The notes: generated by a model from the sequence alone, not told the origin. A stretch of DNA of 64,000 nt from Pelotomaculum schinkii (GCF_004369205.1 NZ_QFGA01000001.1:2288338-2352337), one strand, 5' to 3'; numbered from the stretch's first letter, positions 41,384-50,865 are shown. Numbers and translations: made by a program.

Positions 41384-43267
41384 TTATGGCGCGAAAGCAC
41401 CCGAAACAAGCGCCGCATAAGCTTGAATTCCTGCCTGTTTAAGGTGAACCCCATCCGGGTAAAAATAGCCGTTATGGCCGCTGCTTGCCGAATACCAATC
41501 CACCAGTGTTATTTCCGGATGGGCGGCCGCGGCCTGGGCTAAGATCTGATTGACCACACTTTCCCACGGTTTCGGAACACGGGTATTCACTATCACGATC
41601 CGCCTCTCCTGTCCAAGCAAATTCAGTATATCCATAAACTGGTCCTGTGTAAATGCTCCATTTGCCCCCAGCTCGATAACAACCGTCTTCCCCAAAAGAC
41701 CCTGTTCTTTCAGGTTTTCTATTACCTTCGGCGCCTGATACATCTGCCGGCCGATTTCCGCATCCACGATAATGTCCGGGAAACGCTTCTTAAGTTCGCG
41801 TCCGATGTCAATCATGACCGAATCTCCAATAATAGTGACGCCTTTACCTGTAAACACATCTTTTTTATCTGCTCCCAAAGTTGCTTCCCCGGCGACGAAT
41901 TTCTTCCCGGCTCCATTTTCCTCACTTTCTCCTGGTTCTGTTTCTGCGGGCTTTGTTTGTTCCGGTTCACGAATAATCTCCGATTTTATATCCGTTTGTT
42001 TCGCCTGGCTTATCATCGCACAGCCGCTTACCGCAAGAATGAATATACTAAAAAATACTACGATGCCTGCTAAAGCAGTCTTTCCAGAAACCCCCAATGG
42101 CTTTTGCCACCACTTTAAATGGTATAACAACCCCTGCAAAAACTCTTTCCATTTGCCGCGGCGAATCGGGTCCTCGATGAAGAACCAGGAGAACGCTGCC
42201 AGGGAAATGCTCAAGGCCGTCTGTCCAAGCGCAAGCTGAATATTCACTCCTCCCGTATTGACGGTCGGGCTTGTCAACACGATGACAGGGTAGTGCCACA
42301 GATAGATCCCATAGGAACAGACACCCAGCGACCGCAAGGGTTTCATGCCAAAAATCCTGCCGAGCCGGCTGGCCGGATGGGCCAATACTGCCACTATAAC
42401 GGCCGTGGCGACAGAAAAAAGCAAGAGCCCGCCGTAATATAAGAATGTTTGATATTGATTGCTTTTCCAAATCATCCAAAACACAGCCAAGAGCGCTGCC
42501 CCTCCGACGGCATCGAGCCCAATACGCCCTCTGGGAGACAGATCGTCAGACAGCTTTCGGCTAGGCCATATGATTGCAAGTACAGCACCAATGAGCAAAG
42601 AAAAAGCGCGGGTATCGGTTCCATAGTAGACCCGGCTGGGATCCAAACCGGGCGTATAAACAATTGCCATCGCAGCAGCTGAAGTTAAAACCAGAGCTAG
42701 TATTAACCCAGCTAAGCGGCCTCGCTGTGGAATATAGTGTAACCCCAGCCCCAAGAGCAAAGGCCAAACCAGATAAAACTGTTCTTCTACAGCTAAAGAC
42801 CACAGGTGTCCTAAAGGCGAAGGCAATCCAAAGCTGGCAAAGTAAGAAACCTTTTGAAAGGTTAGCAGCCAGTTGCTTGAATAGAACATTGCAGCCAGAA
42901 CATCATCCCATAGGGATGACAGTCGGATCGGATCGAATAAAGAAATCCAGACCATAACCCCTGCCAGCGTTACAAACAGGGCGGGTAACAAGCGCCGTGC
43001 CCGGCCCAACCAGAAATCTTTCAGGTTTATGCCTGCTGAAGGCTTCCATTTGGCAACTAAAATGTCGGTGATAAGATAACCGGACAGCACAAAGAAGATG
43101 CATACGCCCAGGAACCCTCCCTGGGCCCAAGTCAGGTTCTGATGGTAAGCAATCACCGCCATTACGGACAAGGCCCGCAGCCCATCCAGTCCTGGCATAT
43201 AACGTCTTGCGTGAAGTGGAGCCTGTTCATCATGCTCCGCAAACCCAAGTTTTCCATTCCGTTCCAT
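41384..43267 (-). CDS. OatA-like acyltransferase with SGNH domain
   Basis: This is a 627-residue membrane enzyme. The N-terminal acyltransferase-3 domain (GLDGLRALSVMAVIAYH) has about ten to eleven spans to residue 390. It is followed by a linker rich in E, P and T and an extracytoplasmic SGNH domain with GDSV (block I), ELGANG, and PDGVHL (catalytic D-x-x-H). This architecture is that of OatA, which O-acetylates peptidoglycan, or of related polysaccharide O-acetyltransferases. The substrate is not certain. Confidence 0.88.
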   Translation of the reverse strand: MERNGKLGFAEHDEQAPLHARRYMPGLDGLRALSVMAVIAYHQNLTWAQGGFLGVCIFFVLSGYLITDILVAKWKPSAGINLKDFWLGRARRLLPALFVTLAGVMVWISLFDPIRLSSLWDDVLAAMFYSSNWLLTFQKVSYFASFGLPSPLGHLWSLAVEEQFYLVWPLLLGLGLHYIPQRGRLAGLILALVLTSAAAMAIVYTPGLDPSRVYYGTDTRAFSLLIGAVLAIIWPSRKLSDDLSPRGRIGLDAVGGAALLAVFWMIWKSNQYQTFLYYGGLLLFSVATAVIVAVLAHPASRLGRIFGMKPLRSLGVCSYGIYLWHYPVIVLTSPTVNTGGVNIQLALGQTALSISLAAFSWFFIEDPIRRGKWKEFLQGLLYHLKWWQKPLGVSGKTALAGIVVFFSIFILAVSGCAMISQAKQTDIKSEIIREPEQTKPAETEPGESEENGAGKKFVAGEATLGADKKDVFTGKGVTIIGDSVMIDIGRELKKRFPDIIVDAEIGRQMYQAPKVIENLKEQGLLGKTVVIELGANGAFTQDQFMDILNLLGQERRIVIVNTRVPKPWESVVNQILAQAAAAHPEITLVDWYSASSGHNGYFYPDGVHLKQAGIQAYAALVSGAFAP

Positions 43268-43757
43268 TTACTGATTTCAGCTCCGTACCCCAGTAATTCA
43301 AAATCCTTCGACGCCTTTTAGATGATCAGGTATGCCCTTTTTCTTCACAATACCAATTTTTTCGAGTAATTACTTTACAAAATGCTTAAAATTTCTTACG
43401 AAAAAGTTATATTTGGTAAATAGCTTTCGAATGGCTGTTCATTGATTCATCATGAACTGTATTAAAATATGAAATATAATTAGGCTGGAGTACAGTAATC
43501 AGCGCCGTCAAAAAAACGGTGTTAAAAGAATAATAAAAAGTCAACGCCGGGCCAAATATCCTTGTTTGCCAGAAAAAAACGCCTGCCGACTGGACTCTGT
43601 CGGCAGGCTACGAGCCCAGTATTTGGGCTTTCTATGTGTTTTAATAGTATCAAAATATGAGTACAATTTGGCAAATTAGGTAAATATAGATGCCGGTTAT
43701 TATGCGTGACCGCCGCATTTGATGTGGACGGTTTTTTTACATTAATAAGGAACCATA
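43268..43757. other. Non-coding stretch with one terminator
   Basis: Apart from the hairpin at 43581-43608 I see no gene here. It is AT-rich upstream of the acyltransferase gene and should hold its promoter. Confidence 0.5.
43573..43608 (-). terminator. Terminator of the restriction-modification-like operon
   Basis: GCCTGCCGA (43581-43589) pairs with TCGGCAGGC (43600-43608). Read on the minus strand it is followed by GTTTTTTTC. It lies 150 bases after the nuclease gene. Confidence 0.75.
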
Positions 43758-44417
43758 TTAAACAATTGCTCGAAAGTCCGCCCACAAATGCTTCAAAAGG
43801 AATTGACTTGGCTCTATTTCCAATCTTTCCAGAAACTGTTCCAATTGAGAAACACCTCTCATATTCCAATTATCAATTAAAACCAAGGGAGGAAGCGGTA
43901 TTAAACCGGAAGCGGTATTGACTTCCTTAAGAATGTCCTCAAGCTCCATATTTTGGATATATCCTACCATCGTTCCGGATGCACAACCTTTGGCATACCC
44001 ATGGTTTTTGGAAACAAAACGTTTGATTCCATTCATGACATATTCGGAAGTAAATATCCTGCCCGCCATGGGCTTGCCCAGCCTTTTGCATTCGATAATA
44101 TATTCGCGCTGACATTTAAGCGGATCTTGTTCCAGCGTATCTTTCCAGAGGATCTGAATGTCAGGCCTTTTTCTTTCCCGTTCTTTTTCTGTTACCTCCT
44201 CATCGCTCGGTTGATTGTTCGCCTCGCACATCACAACATAAGAAGGCCCTGCCGTCTGGCGTCTCAGTGCCCAATATAATTTTCTATTAATCTCCGGTTC
44301 GCTTTGATCATGCAAAGGAATAGGGGATAAAGAATTCAAGGCAGATATTAAAAGTGCTAAGATTCCCCTTTCCTTCCGTTCCCAGGTATTTAATTGCGAT
44401 ATCAATGGTTGGCTCAT
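43758..44417 (-). CDS. PD-(D/E)xK-like nuclease, partner of the methyltransferase
   Basis: This 219-residue protein reads KRPDIQILW (D near residue 85), then REYIIECKRLG (E and K near 107-109). P-D followed about 22 residues later by E-x-K on a hydrophobic strand is the core of restriction-endonuclease-fold enzymes. An earlier helix has EPEINRKLYWALRR. It overlaps the methyltransferase gene by four bases (ATGA). The likely role is cleavage of unmodified DNA, as the cutting partner of a modification enzyme (inference). Confidence 0.65.
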   Translation of the reverse strand: MSQPLISQLNTWERKERGILALLISALNSLSPIPLHDQSEPEINRKLYWALRRQTAGPSYVVMCEANNQPSDEEVTEKERERKRPDIQILWKDTLEQDPLKCQREYIIECKRLGKPMAGRIFTSEYVMNGIKRFVSKNHGYAKGCASGTMVGYIQNMELEDILKEVNTASGLIPLPPLVLIDNWNMRGVSQLEQFLERLEIEPSQFLLKHLWADFRAIV

Positions 44418-47400
44418 CGTGCCTTGCTCCTTACCATGTTTTGTAAATTCATGGCTTGGACAAGAGTCGCCTCTGCGTCTTCTCTCGCTGAACTGCGCGT
44501 CCAGAGCCTTGCCTCGCTGCGCTTGATCACAAATATTTCGGTATCGGTTACGGCGCGAACCATGCCGTCCACATATATTTTTTTACTATTATAGGGGTAA
44601 AGAATATTATTTCCCAGCTTTGTTAAGACTTCATGCCACAGGTTATCCTCCGTATTCTTGATAACCGGTATTGGCTGACTTTTATATTTGGTTGAAAAAA
44701 TAACGCCGATCATCGGGGCATGTCCCGCTGAGTTGACGACTCTCCAGCTAAGCTCGCCATCAGGTTCTAATTCGCGGTTCCAAATCGATAAGAAGGCCAA
44801 AATATATCCTTCCAATCCTTCAGGCAAGCCATTACTTTTCGCTAAATCATCCAGCGTACCTTGTTTCCGGGAGGGCAAGCGAATAGGTTTTAAAGCGTCA
44901 CTATGGATACTATTGTAGAAAAGATCAAGTCCATAGGTACAAAGGTCGGTAATTAAATCCCGTTCCGCTTCATTCAATTCATAAAGTTCGAAGATGGCGT
45001 CGTCTAATTCCTTTTCTAGTGACGCCAGAGCGTAATTGGGGCTGACTTGAAAAATATTTTCAGAACCGCTGAATTCTCTCAGCCGGTCAACCCTAGTAAT
45101 AATTTTATTTTGAAGTTCGCTGTCATTCGGCAATCTGATTGGTAAATCAAGAATTTCCTCCAAATGGACGGAGTGATGCCAATTGCCCCATGACCCTGTG
45201 GTATGGAAAAGATAATAGCGTGTTAAAGAAGACCATAAAACACCGAGGATGATCTTCTTTTCCCATTCTTCCAGGCCATCCATGGCAATACCGAATATGG
45301 AATGGCGGAAACAAAAAGGAGCATCTTCCAGCCGGGCTTGGATTCTGCCGTTAGCCCCTTTTGCTTCCGTGACGCCGCGTTTAATTAAAATCCTGGAACC
45401 TTTATATATCTCCTTATTGCCGAACCGATAGACCTCTTCCGGAACTGTCTTTAGGAATGAAAAATCAATTCTGCCATAACTGCGGAATTTTCCTGTTGGG
45501 AACACCCGATATTGCTTTAGCCAGTCGCTTGGACTATTCTTCCCTTTACTTTTATCTTGAAATCCATAACCTTTGGCCAGATTTCTGGAATTCACCCAAT
45601 CTCTTAACCTTGGTTCCATGGACAGGGTATTAATTAAGGCATGGTCTCTATGGCTGCCCCACCAGTATATTTTCCAGGTTCGATCGTCATATTGTAAATC
45701 CGACTGCTTCAGTATTCTCATATCCGTATTATTCAAAATGACGACTTGCAGACCATTCACAACGGATGTTTTTTTGGCCGACCAATACCTTACTAAATTC
45801 TCTTCTTCCAATTTTATTTTTTGGTACTCCAGATAGGCGAAAGGTGACTTGACACCATTGAAGAAAATATCCCTGACATGGGCAAAGTTCACAACTTGGC
45901 TAAGCGTTGTTTTCTCTAAAAGCTGTTTGCGAAATAATTTATTATTGGGTTGCTGTTTAAAAAACACCCCGCTAGTTACTAATAGACCGGCACAACCCCT
46001 ATCCCTCAATAAGGAATAAGCAAGCCAAATAAAAGCCTGGGAAAACTCTTTATCGCCAACCGCAAGTTCTCTGTTCAGGCACCACTGAATAGCAGTATTA
46101 TTGGCTGCACCCCATGGCGGATTGCCAACAACGATATCGGCACAGTTTTCGGTAAATCTCCGGAGCTGTAAAGGATTGGTGATTTTGGCGCCTACATTGA
46201 AGGCATCGGCTTCCAAAAGGATATTCAGATTTTGCTGATTGGTTTCCGTACCTTCGTTAAATGCCAACTTCGGTAAACGTCTGCCTAACTTCATTTGCTC
46301 TAAAATGTCTTTTGGTTCCTGATAATTTAAAAAAGCCAAACATAGACTGAACGCCGCTACGCGTACCGCCTCTGAATTCACTTCGATCCCAGCAATTTGC
46401 TCCTGCAAAATTTTCCTCAACCTATCGGGAGAAGGAATTTTTCGTTTCTTCTGAATATGGTAGCGCACTATCCTTTGGAAAGTTTCGACGAGAAAGATGC
46501 CGGACCCACAGGCCGGGTCGAGCACGCGCGGATTCTGTGCCAACTTTTCCGGCGTTAACAATTGAGCCAGGACAAATTCAACTAAAGTGCCGGGCGTATA
46601 ATGCGTTCCTTTATCGTCAAGATCCTGTTCATTATGGTAAAACTCTTCATAAATACTGCTGATCAAATCGGTAGGGATAAGGTCAAACTTATAAGCCCAT
46701 AAAAAAAGCTTCAGCTGGGGGTCGATATCGCCGATTAAAAATCGTCTCAATAAAGTTAAATGCTCTTGTTGCACAACCGCACTTTCCAAATTATCTTGTG
46801 GAAAAACGTCGCCGTTAAAATCAGCCTTAAGCTGTTGGAACAAGGCATAAGTAAAATCTTTATTTTGTAAAACTTTGAGATATATCTTATGATCGGTATC
46901 ATCCAAAATTTGATTTTTTTCAATAGGTTGATTGAGTAAAGCCGTCCATTCTTTCTGACGTTCGGCAATCATTTTAAAATAATCTTCGGAAATAATCCCC
47001 CTGTCTTCCAAATATCTTATAAAAATAGACCTTCCGATCAAAGCATGCGCATATTTTAAATTTTTTCCGCCAAGCCCGCTTTTCATTAACGCTGAACGTA
47101 CTATTTTCAAGTCTTTAATTAATTGCTGATCAGCACGTTCTTCAATTCTACCGAAACGCTCCGCTTCGAAGGTCTGTCCGCTCTCCAATTGTTCACGCCT
47201 ATATATACTTAGCTTTTCCGATATTTCATTAATGTTTCGTACGATATCTATTGGCTCAGGGATCTTTACACCATATTGATCTCTTTCCGGGGATTTGTTC
47301 AGGCCATAGACACGCAATTCACCAGGTAACGCTAAAAAGAGAAAACTTGGCCTGGCCATATTCCAGGAACGTTGAAATAGCTCTTGAATTGTTTCTTGGT

Positions 47401-47641
47401 TATAATCCGCCTGACCAAAGATAATAACAGGATTATTTTCCACAAAAAAAACTTTTTCAATTTTGGCATCTTCCAATCCTTGAGCCACTTTATGGGCTAA
47501 AACAAGCCAATCGCCTTTGTTAAGCCAATGAGATAGAGAATCCATGTCTGGAAGCTCGGTAGCGGATAGCAAGTCTCCTTCTATAAAACTTAACTGTTGA
47601 TAGACATTTTCCAGAAACTCACTTTTTTCCGGAATGGACAT
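44414..47641 (-). CDS. Large Eco57I-type N6-adenine DNA methyltransferase
   Basis: This 1,075-residue protein carries motif I DPACGSGIFLVETF (about residue 375) and motif IV VVGNPPWGAAN (about 505), as in gamma-class adenine methylases of type IIG/Eco57I enzymes. The N-terminal 350 residues (YLEDRGIISEDYF near their end) and the long C-terminal part (target recognition, EEILDLPIRLP) fit this class. I see no clear nuclease motif within it. AGGAGG precedes the ATG. It is the middle gene of a MerR-like regulator, methylase and nuclease cassette. Confidence 0.85.
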   Translation of the reverse strand: MSIPEKSEFLENVYQQLSFIEGDLLSATELPDMDSLSHWLNKGDWLVLAHKVAQGLEDAKIEKVFFVENNPVIIFGQADYNQETIQELFQRSWNMARPSFLFLALPGELRVYGLNKSPERDQYGVKIPEPIDIVRNINEISEKLSIYRREQLESGQTFEAERFGRIEERADQQLIKDLKIVRSALMKSGLGGKNLKYAHALIGRSIFIRYLEDRGIISEDYFKMIAERQKEWTALLNQPIEKNQILDDTDHKIYLKVLQNKDFTYALFQQLKADFNGDVFPQDNLESAVVQQEHLTLLRRFLIGDIDPQLKLFLWAYKFDLIPTDLISSIYEEFYHNEQDLDDKGTHYTPGTLVEFVLAQLLTPEKLAQNPRVLDPACGSGIFLVETFQRIVRYHIQKKRKIPSPDRLRKILQEQIAGIEVNSEAVRVAAFSLCLAFLNYQEPKDILEQMKLGRRLPKLAFNEGTETNQQNLNILLEADAFNVGAKITNPLQLRRFTENCADIVVGNPPWGAANNTAIQWCLNRELAVGDKEFSQAFIWLAYSLLRDRGCAGLLVTSGVFFKQQPNNKLFRKQLLEKTTLSQVVNFAHVRDIFFNGVKSPFAYLEYQKIKLEEENLVRYWSAKKTSVVNGLQVVILNNTDMRILKQSDLQYDDRTWKIYWWGSHRDHALINTLSMEPRLRDWVNSRNLAKGYGFQDKSKGKNSPSDWLKQYRVFPTGKFRSYGRIDFSFLKTVPEEVYRFGNKEIYKGSRILIKRGVTEAKGANGRIQARLEDAPFCFRHSIFGIAMDGLEEWEKKIILGVLWSSLTRYYLFHTTGSWGNWHHSVHLEEILDLPIRLPNDSELQNKIITRVDRLREFSGSENIFQVSPNYALASLEKELDDAIFELYELNEAERDLITDLCTYGLDLFYNSIHSDALKPIRLPSRKQGTLDDLAKSNGLPEGLEGYILAFLSIWNRELEPDGELSWRVVNSAGHAPMIGVIFSTKYKSQPIPVIKNTEDNLWHEVLTKLGNNILYPYNSKKIYVDGMVRAVTDTEIFVIKRSEARLWTRSSAREDAEATLVQAMNLQNMVRSKAR

Positions 47642-47692
47642 GGAATTACCTCCTCTCTCTGGAACTTAACGAAAACACAACCTGAGTGTTTT

Positions 47693-48139
47693 TCAGGATA
47701 TTGCCTCGTTCTTATCAGATAACTTTTCCTCGCAACTTTTTTTTACTTCATCCGCTGCCTGTTGGATATCAATCAACCATACCACCTGACCTTTTTTCGC
47801 TAAATCAATAGCAAAAATAGGGTTATCGCTTAATAAAAATAATCCACGGCCATCCGAAATAAGAGAGACCCCGCTTAAAGCCTTTTCATGGAGATTGTTT
47901 TTTAAGAAAAGCAAACAATCCTTCAACAGTTTGGTGGATAATCCGGCATCAAGAAGTCTTTTGACAATTTTCAACTCCACCAAATCCAGATATGAGTAAA
48001 ACCGTGCACTTCCTCTTCCCGCAGCCTGGGCTAAACTGGGTTTAAATAATCCATTCCGGTCCCAGTAGTCAATTTGTCGCTGCGTCAGCCCTGTAAGTAC
48101 AGATACTTCTGAGGATCGAAAACCTTGTTTTAAAACCAT
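47693..48139 (-). CDS. MerR-like regulator of the methylase-nuclease cassette
   Basis: The protein has 148 residues. The N-terminal winged helix reads RSSEVSVLTGLTQRQIDYWD, then RFYSYLDLVELKIVKRLLDA, typical of MerR-type proteins. The C-terminal half (SLISDGRGLFLLSDNPIFAI) has no cysteine-rich metal site, so it is a different sensor. The methylase gene begins about 50 bases later in the same direction. It probably controls expression of the cassette, as controller proteins do in restriction-modification systems. Confidence 0.75.
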   Translation of the reverse strand: MVLKQGFRSSEVSVLTGLTQRQIDYWDRNGLFKPSLAQAAGRGSARFYSYLDLVELKIVKRLLDAGLSTKLLKDCLLFLKNNLHEKALSGVSLISDGRGLFLLSDNPIFAIDLAKKGQVVWLIDIQQAADEVKKSCEEKLSDKNEAIS

Positions 48140-48400
48140 TATTCTCCCCCATAGGCATGGAATACAACTATGTATTTATTTCTACATTGACATTCTTATT
48201 CCTTTTATCTTTTGTAATAATAACATAATAATATACTAGAACATATGTTCTGGTCACTGATAATAACTTTGATCCGGGCCATTAATATGGTGGGAACGAA
48301 ACGATTAGTAGAAGCAATGAGAGAGTGATCCCCTTTTTTTTCCCGTGTTTTAGGCTTTTAACAATTCAAAAAAGAAATAATTTCCGCTTAAAAAACCCGC

Positions 48401-48425
48401 AAACCCGCATCAATAGCGGGTTTTT
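48401..48425 (+). terminator. Hairpin terminator upstream of the MerR gene
   Basis: AAACCCGC (48401-48408) pairs with GCGGGTTT (48416-48423), followed by TT. It could stop transcription from either side. Confidence 0.55.
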
Positions 48426-48550
48426 AGACAAATCGTGGTGGACGTGAAGGGATTTGAATGACAGCTATTGCAGAGCTACATTGCTGATTTTACATGGGGG
48501 CCATACCCCCCTGTGATGGTTCGAATTCTACTTCTTCACTACATAAAAAT

Positions 48551-48576
48551 AAAACCCACCTAATGGTGGGTTTTAT
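48551..48576 (-). terminator. Terminator of the tRNA-Ser genes
   Basis: AAAACCCACC (48551-48560) and GGTGGGTTTT (48565-48574) form a 10-bp stem with a four-base loop, with T's on both strands. It lies seven bases past the tRNA-Ser(GCT) 3' end. Confidence 0.8.
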
Positions 48577-48582
48577 TTTCAT

Positions 48583-48676
48583 TGGCGGAGAGTGAGGGAT
48601 TCGAACCCTCGATACAGGTTATGCCCGTATACTCGCTTAGCAGGCGAGCGCCTTCAACCTACTCGGCCAACTCTCC
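48583..48676 (-). tRNA. tRNA-Ser (anticodon GCT)
   Basis: This is a class II tRNA with a long variable arm. The acceptor is GGAGAGT/ACTCTCC, the anticodon stem-loop CTCGC-CTGCTAA-GCGAG gives GCT, the T-loop is GTTCGAATC, and CCA is encoded. Confidence 0.95.
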
Positions 48677-48727
48677 ATAAAAATACTATTCAGCTCTGGC
48701 GGCTTTAAACGGCAGGACTTAAGCGTC

Positions 48728-48817
48728 TGGCGGAGGGGGTGGGATTCGAACCCACGGGACCCGTGAAGATCCAACGGTTTTCAAGACCGCCTCCTTCAAC
48801 CGCTCGGACACCCCTCC
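48728..48817 (-). tRNA. tRNA-Ser (anticodon TGA)
   Basis: This is a class II tRNA. The acceptor is GGAGGGG/CCCCTCC, the anticodon loop CTTGAAA within CGGT/ACCG gives TGA, there is a long variable arm, and CCA is encoded. It is 51 bases upstream of tRNA-Ser(GCT) in transcription order, near serS. Confidence 0.95.
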
Positions 48818-49020
48818 CCGGCAGCCCAACGGCCTCCGTTTTACGTATGATTTTAGGGCAAGATTAAGTTTAACATAGAACAAATGCTGTGTCAATAAAC
48901 CCTGCCGGTCTCGATGCTGTCAAGTTAAAGTGGGTCGTATCCGATAATTTCCAATGCAACTCAACCAGGTTATAAATTTGACACGATATAGATTGCAAAA
49001 AATTTAAAACACGGTGGCGG

Positions 49021-49155
49021 CGGCCTTGACTGCCACCCCCACGCATGGTCTGATAAAACATGCCGACGGGGTGGCTCCGGGAACATGTCTACAAAGATAG
49101 CGAACCCGTCGTTTCTCCCATTATACCATGCGTGTGGCCCCCGGCAGTCAAGGCT
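49021..49155. repeat. Imperfect fold-back repeat downstream of the ISLre2 transposase
   Basis: GCCTTGACTGCC-ACCCCCACGCATGGT (49023-49049) is inverted at 49125-49155 as ACCATGCGTGTGGCCC-CCGGCAGTCAAGGC. Inside it, GACGGG and CCCGTC pair again. The element is about 135 bp, has no gene and could be a non-autonomous (MITE-like) unit. AACATGTCTA occurs inside it and again near 49200. Confidence 0.6.
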
Positions 49156-49206
49156 ACCCTGACGGCGCCGCCCAAAAAAAGCCTCAGGGATTCACCAAAA
49201 ACATGT

Positions 49207-50706
49207 CTAAAAAATCCAATCTAAAGTGAGACGGCTAATTAGTAATGCCAGTTCCCGGCTTTTCTGATTGGGTCCATAAGCTGCCGGCAAGGATGCCCGT
49301 ACCCAATCCCCAGGATCTTTTGCAGCCAGGCCATCTGTTTGTCTTCTGGCCCAATAGCCGTCCTGAACTCGTACCGGCTCACTCTCTGGAGTAGGCGGCC
49401 CTGGCAGGCGAAGAATATCTATAAGATTACCGTTTCTTTTTGCACAACGAACATGGGCGAGATTGTCAGATCCGTTTACCGACCAGGAAGCCCCCTGATG
49501 TTTAAACCGACGGGCAATGGTATGCCCCACATTGGGTTCGATAACTCCCAATCCCCGGGCCGGGGAAGGGCAGGGACGGTTTCTTTCCCGCCAGTCGGTA
49601 ATCCCTTCCCAAACGCTATTGATTAGGCTTTGGAAAGCTCTTAGTTTTTCTTTTCTGGTTTCGTTTGGTTCTTCAATGATCAACGTCCTTAAAAACATAT
49701 TGAAAGCGGCCCGGCTGTTCGTGTCGTTCGTATAGAGGATTTTCTCGAGTTTTTTTCTGTGCTGGGGGTTAAACAGGCTAATAAGATCCCTTTTTAAGTG
49801 GAACCGGCAGTATTGATATTCGGCCCCTAAAAGATCGGCTCCTTCCCGGATCCAGTCGGCTCCGTCCCCGGCAATAATTTTTCTTGGGCAGCCGTCAAGA
49901 TCGTAGAGCCGGCTTAAACGCCGTTCTAAGGCGCCCCAAAATTCTTCTCCTTTTCCGTGGTAAATGAAGTAAGTGGGGTTGATCAGTTTTGCTCTGCCAT
50001 TCGGACCTTCTTCCCACCCTTCATAAACTACCGCTGTTTTTAACTCAAAGCGTCTCTGCTCACTTCTTTTGTGCCGGCGCTGTTGTTTGATCATCGCTCC
50101 GTCTACTTCGACAACCAATAAAGGGACAACACGGATACCGGTACCGTCTAAGCCAGTTTCCCCATCCCATTTCTTGAGGTGTTCACCGGCTACTTGGACA
50201 TCCCGATGGATGGTCTCGTGGCTGATGCTCACCCCCAAAGTGGTCTTTAAGGTTTCTTTTGCCTTCCTGTAGGTTTGTTCGGCGGCAAGCATTACGGCTA
50301 TTTCGCTCAACCGGGCAGAGACATGCGCTCTTGCTGGTATACCCAGCAGTTCGTCCAGCAAAAAGGTGTAAGCGTAAGCTCCGCTTAAAGTGCGCTTTTT
50401 GTAGTAGCGTCTTGGGTAGCTGAGCACCCCCAGGGTGGTTTCGAGGCTTCGCTCCCTTATTTCAACTACTTCCCAACCCTCCCGTTCGGCCGAGTAAAGT
50501 ATGAGCCGATCAAGGTGTTCTAAAAATGCAGTCAGCATCTGAATCAAGTAGTCTCTGGCAATGGTAAATAGTTCTTTTTCTAAAGTATTGAAATTTGTCT
50601 TTCCGGCAAGTACACTGTTAAGTAAAGTACTCACTCTTTTCTCTTGCAGCCAGGAACTTTCTTTCAGATAGTCTTGGGCTGCTTGGATTTGGGGTGATGT
50701 ATTCAC
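49207..50706 (-). CDS. ISLre2-family transposase (UPF0236)
   Basis: This 499-residue protein starts at GTG after GGAGG. Signs of the family are RERSLETTLGVLSYPRRYYK near residue 85-105, VVEVDGAMI (first catalytic acid), IIAGDGADWI (second acid) and CRFHLKRDL after it. The C-terminus carries GLGVIEPNVGHTIARRFKHQ. No frameshift is seen, so the enzyme may be active. Its ribosome site lies inside a hairpin. Confidence 0.9.
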   Translation of the reverse strand: MNTSPQIQAAQDYLKESSWLQEKRVSTLLNSVLAGKTNFNTLEKELFTIARDYLIQMLTAFLEHLDRLILYSAEREGWEVVEIRERSLETTLGVLSYPRRYYKKRTLSGAYAYTFLLDELLGIPARAHVSARLSEIAVMLAAEQTYRKAKETLKTTLGVSISHETIHRDVQVAGEHLKKWDGETGLDGTGIRVVPLLVVEVDGAMIKQQRRHKRSEQRRFELKTAVVYEGWEEGPNGRAKLINPTYFIYHGKGEEFWGALERRLSRLYDLDGCPRKIIAGDGADWIREGADLLGAEYQYCRFHLKRDLISLFNPQHRKKLEKILYTNDTNSRAAFNMFLRTLIIEEPNETRKEKLRAFQSLINSVWEGITDWRERNRPCPSPARGLGVIEPNVGHTIARRFKHQGASWSVNGSDNLAHVRCAKRNGNLIDILRLPGPPTPESEPVRVQDGYWARRQTDGLAAKDPGDWVRASLPAAYGPNQKSRELALLISRLTLDWIF

Positions 50707-50707
50707 T

Positions 50708-50759
50708 AGAAGAAACCTCCTTTGTCGGTTTGGCTTACTTGCATTGGAGGTTTTCTTCT
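50708..50759 (-). promoter_or_regulatory. Hairpin that covers the transposase ribosome-binding site
   Basis: On the minus strand AGAAGAAAACCTCC pairs with GGAGGTTTCTTCT (one bulged base). The GGAGG is the Shine-Dalgarno site of the transposase gene. Transcripts entering from outside would fold and hide the site, so translation would be low. Confidence 0.6.
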
Positions 50760-50865
50760 TTTCTCCGTGGAAAAACTCCTTGTCTTTTCGCCTGGAGATT
50801 ACTGGTGATCACCCACAGTTATTTTACAGCTACGCCGGTCTCTAGTGCCGGTGAAATCTTCAAAG

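Larger units (their letters stand above)
48140..48582. other. Non-coding stretch with two hairpin terminators
   Basis: Two hairpins are present: AAACCCGC/GCGGGTTT (48401-48423) and AAAACCCACC/GGTGGGTTTT (48551-48574), the latter just after the tRNA-Ser 3' end on the minus strand. No gene is seen between them. Confidence 0.6.
49197..50765 (-). mobile_element. ISLre2-family insertion sequence, limits approximate
   Basis: It is defined by the intact transposase gene. I could not identify terminal inverted repeats or a target duplication with certainty, so the limits are set from the coding region and its upstream control hairpin. It lies between the tRNA-Ser genes and the 3' end of serS. Confidence 0.6.

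Noticed and set aside
43522..43869. 115-codon minus-strand frame overlapping the nuclease gene end
   Set aside because: It crosses the operon terminator and overlaps the nuclease frame out of phase; no ribosome site.
48430..48535. tRNA-like ends (TTCAAATCCC...CCACCA on the minus strand)
   Set aside because: No matching acceptor arm, D-arm or anticodon arm can be drawn, so it is at most a tRNA relic.
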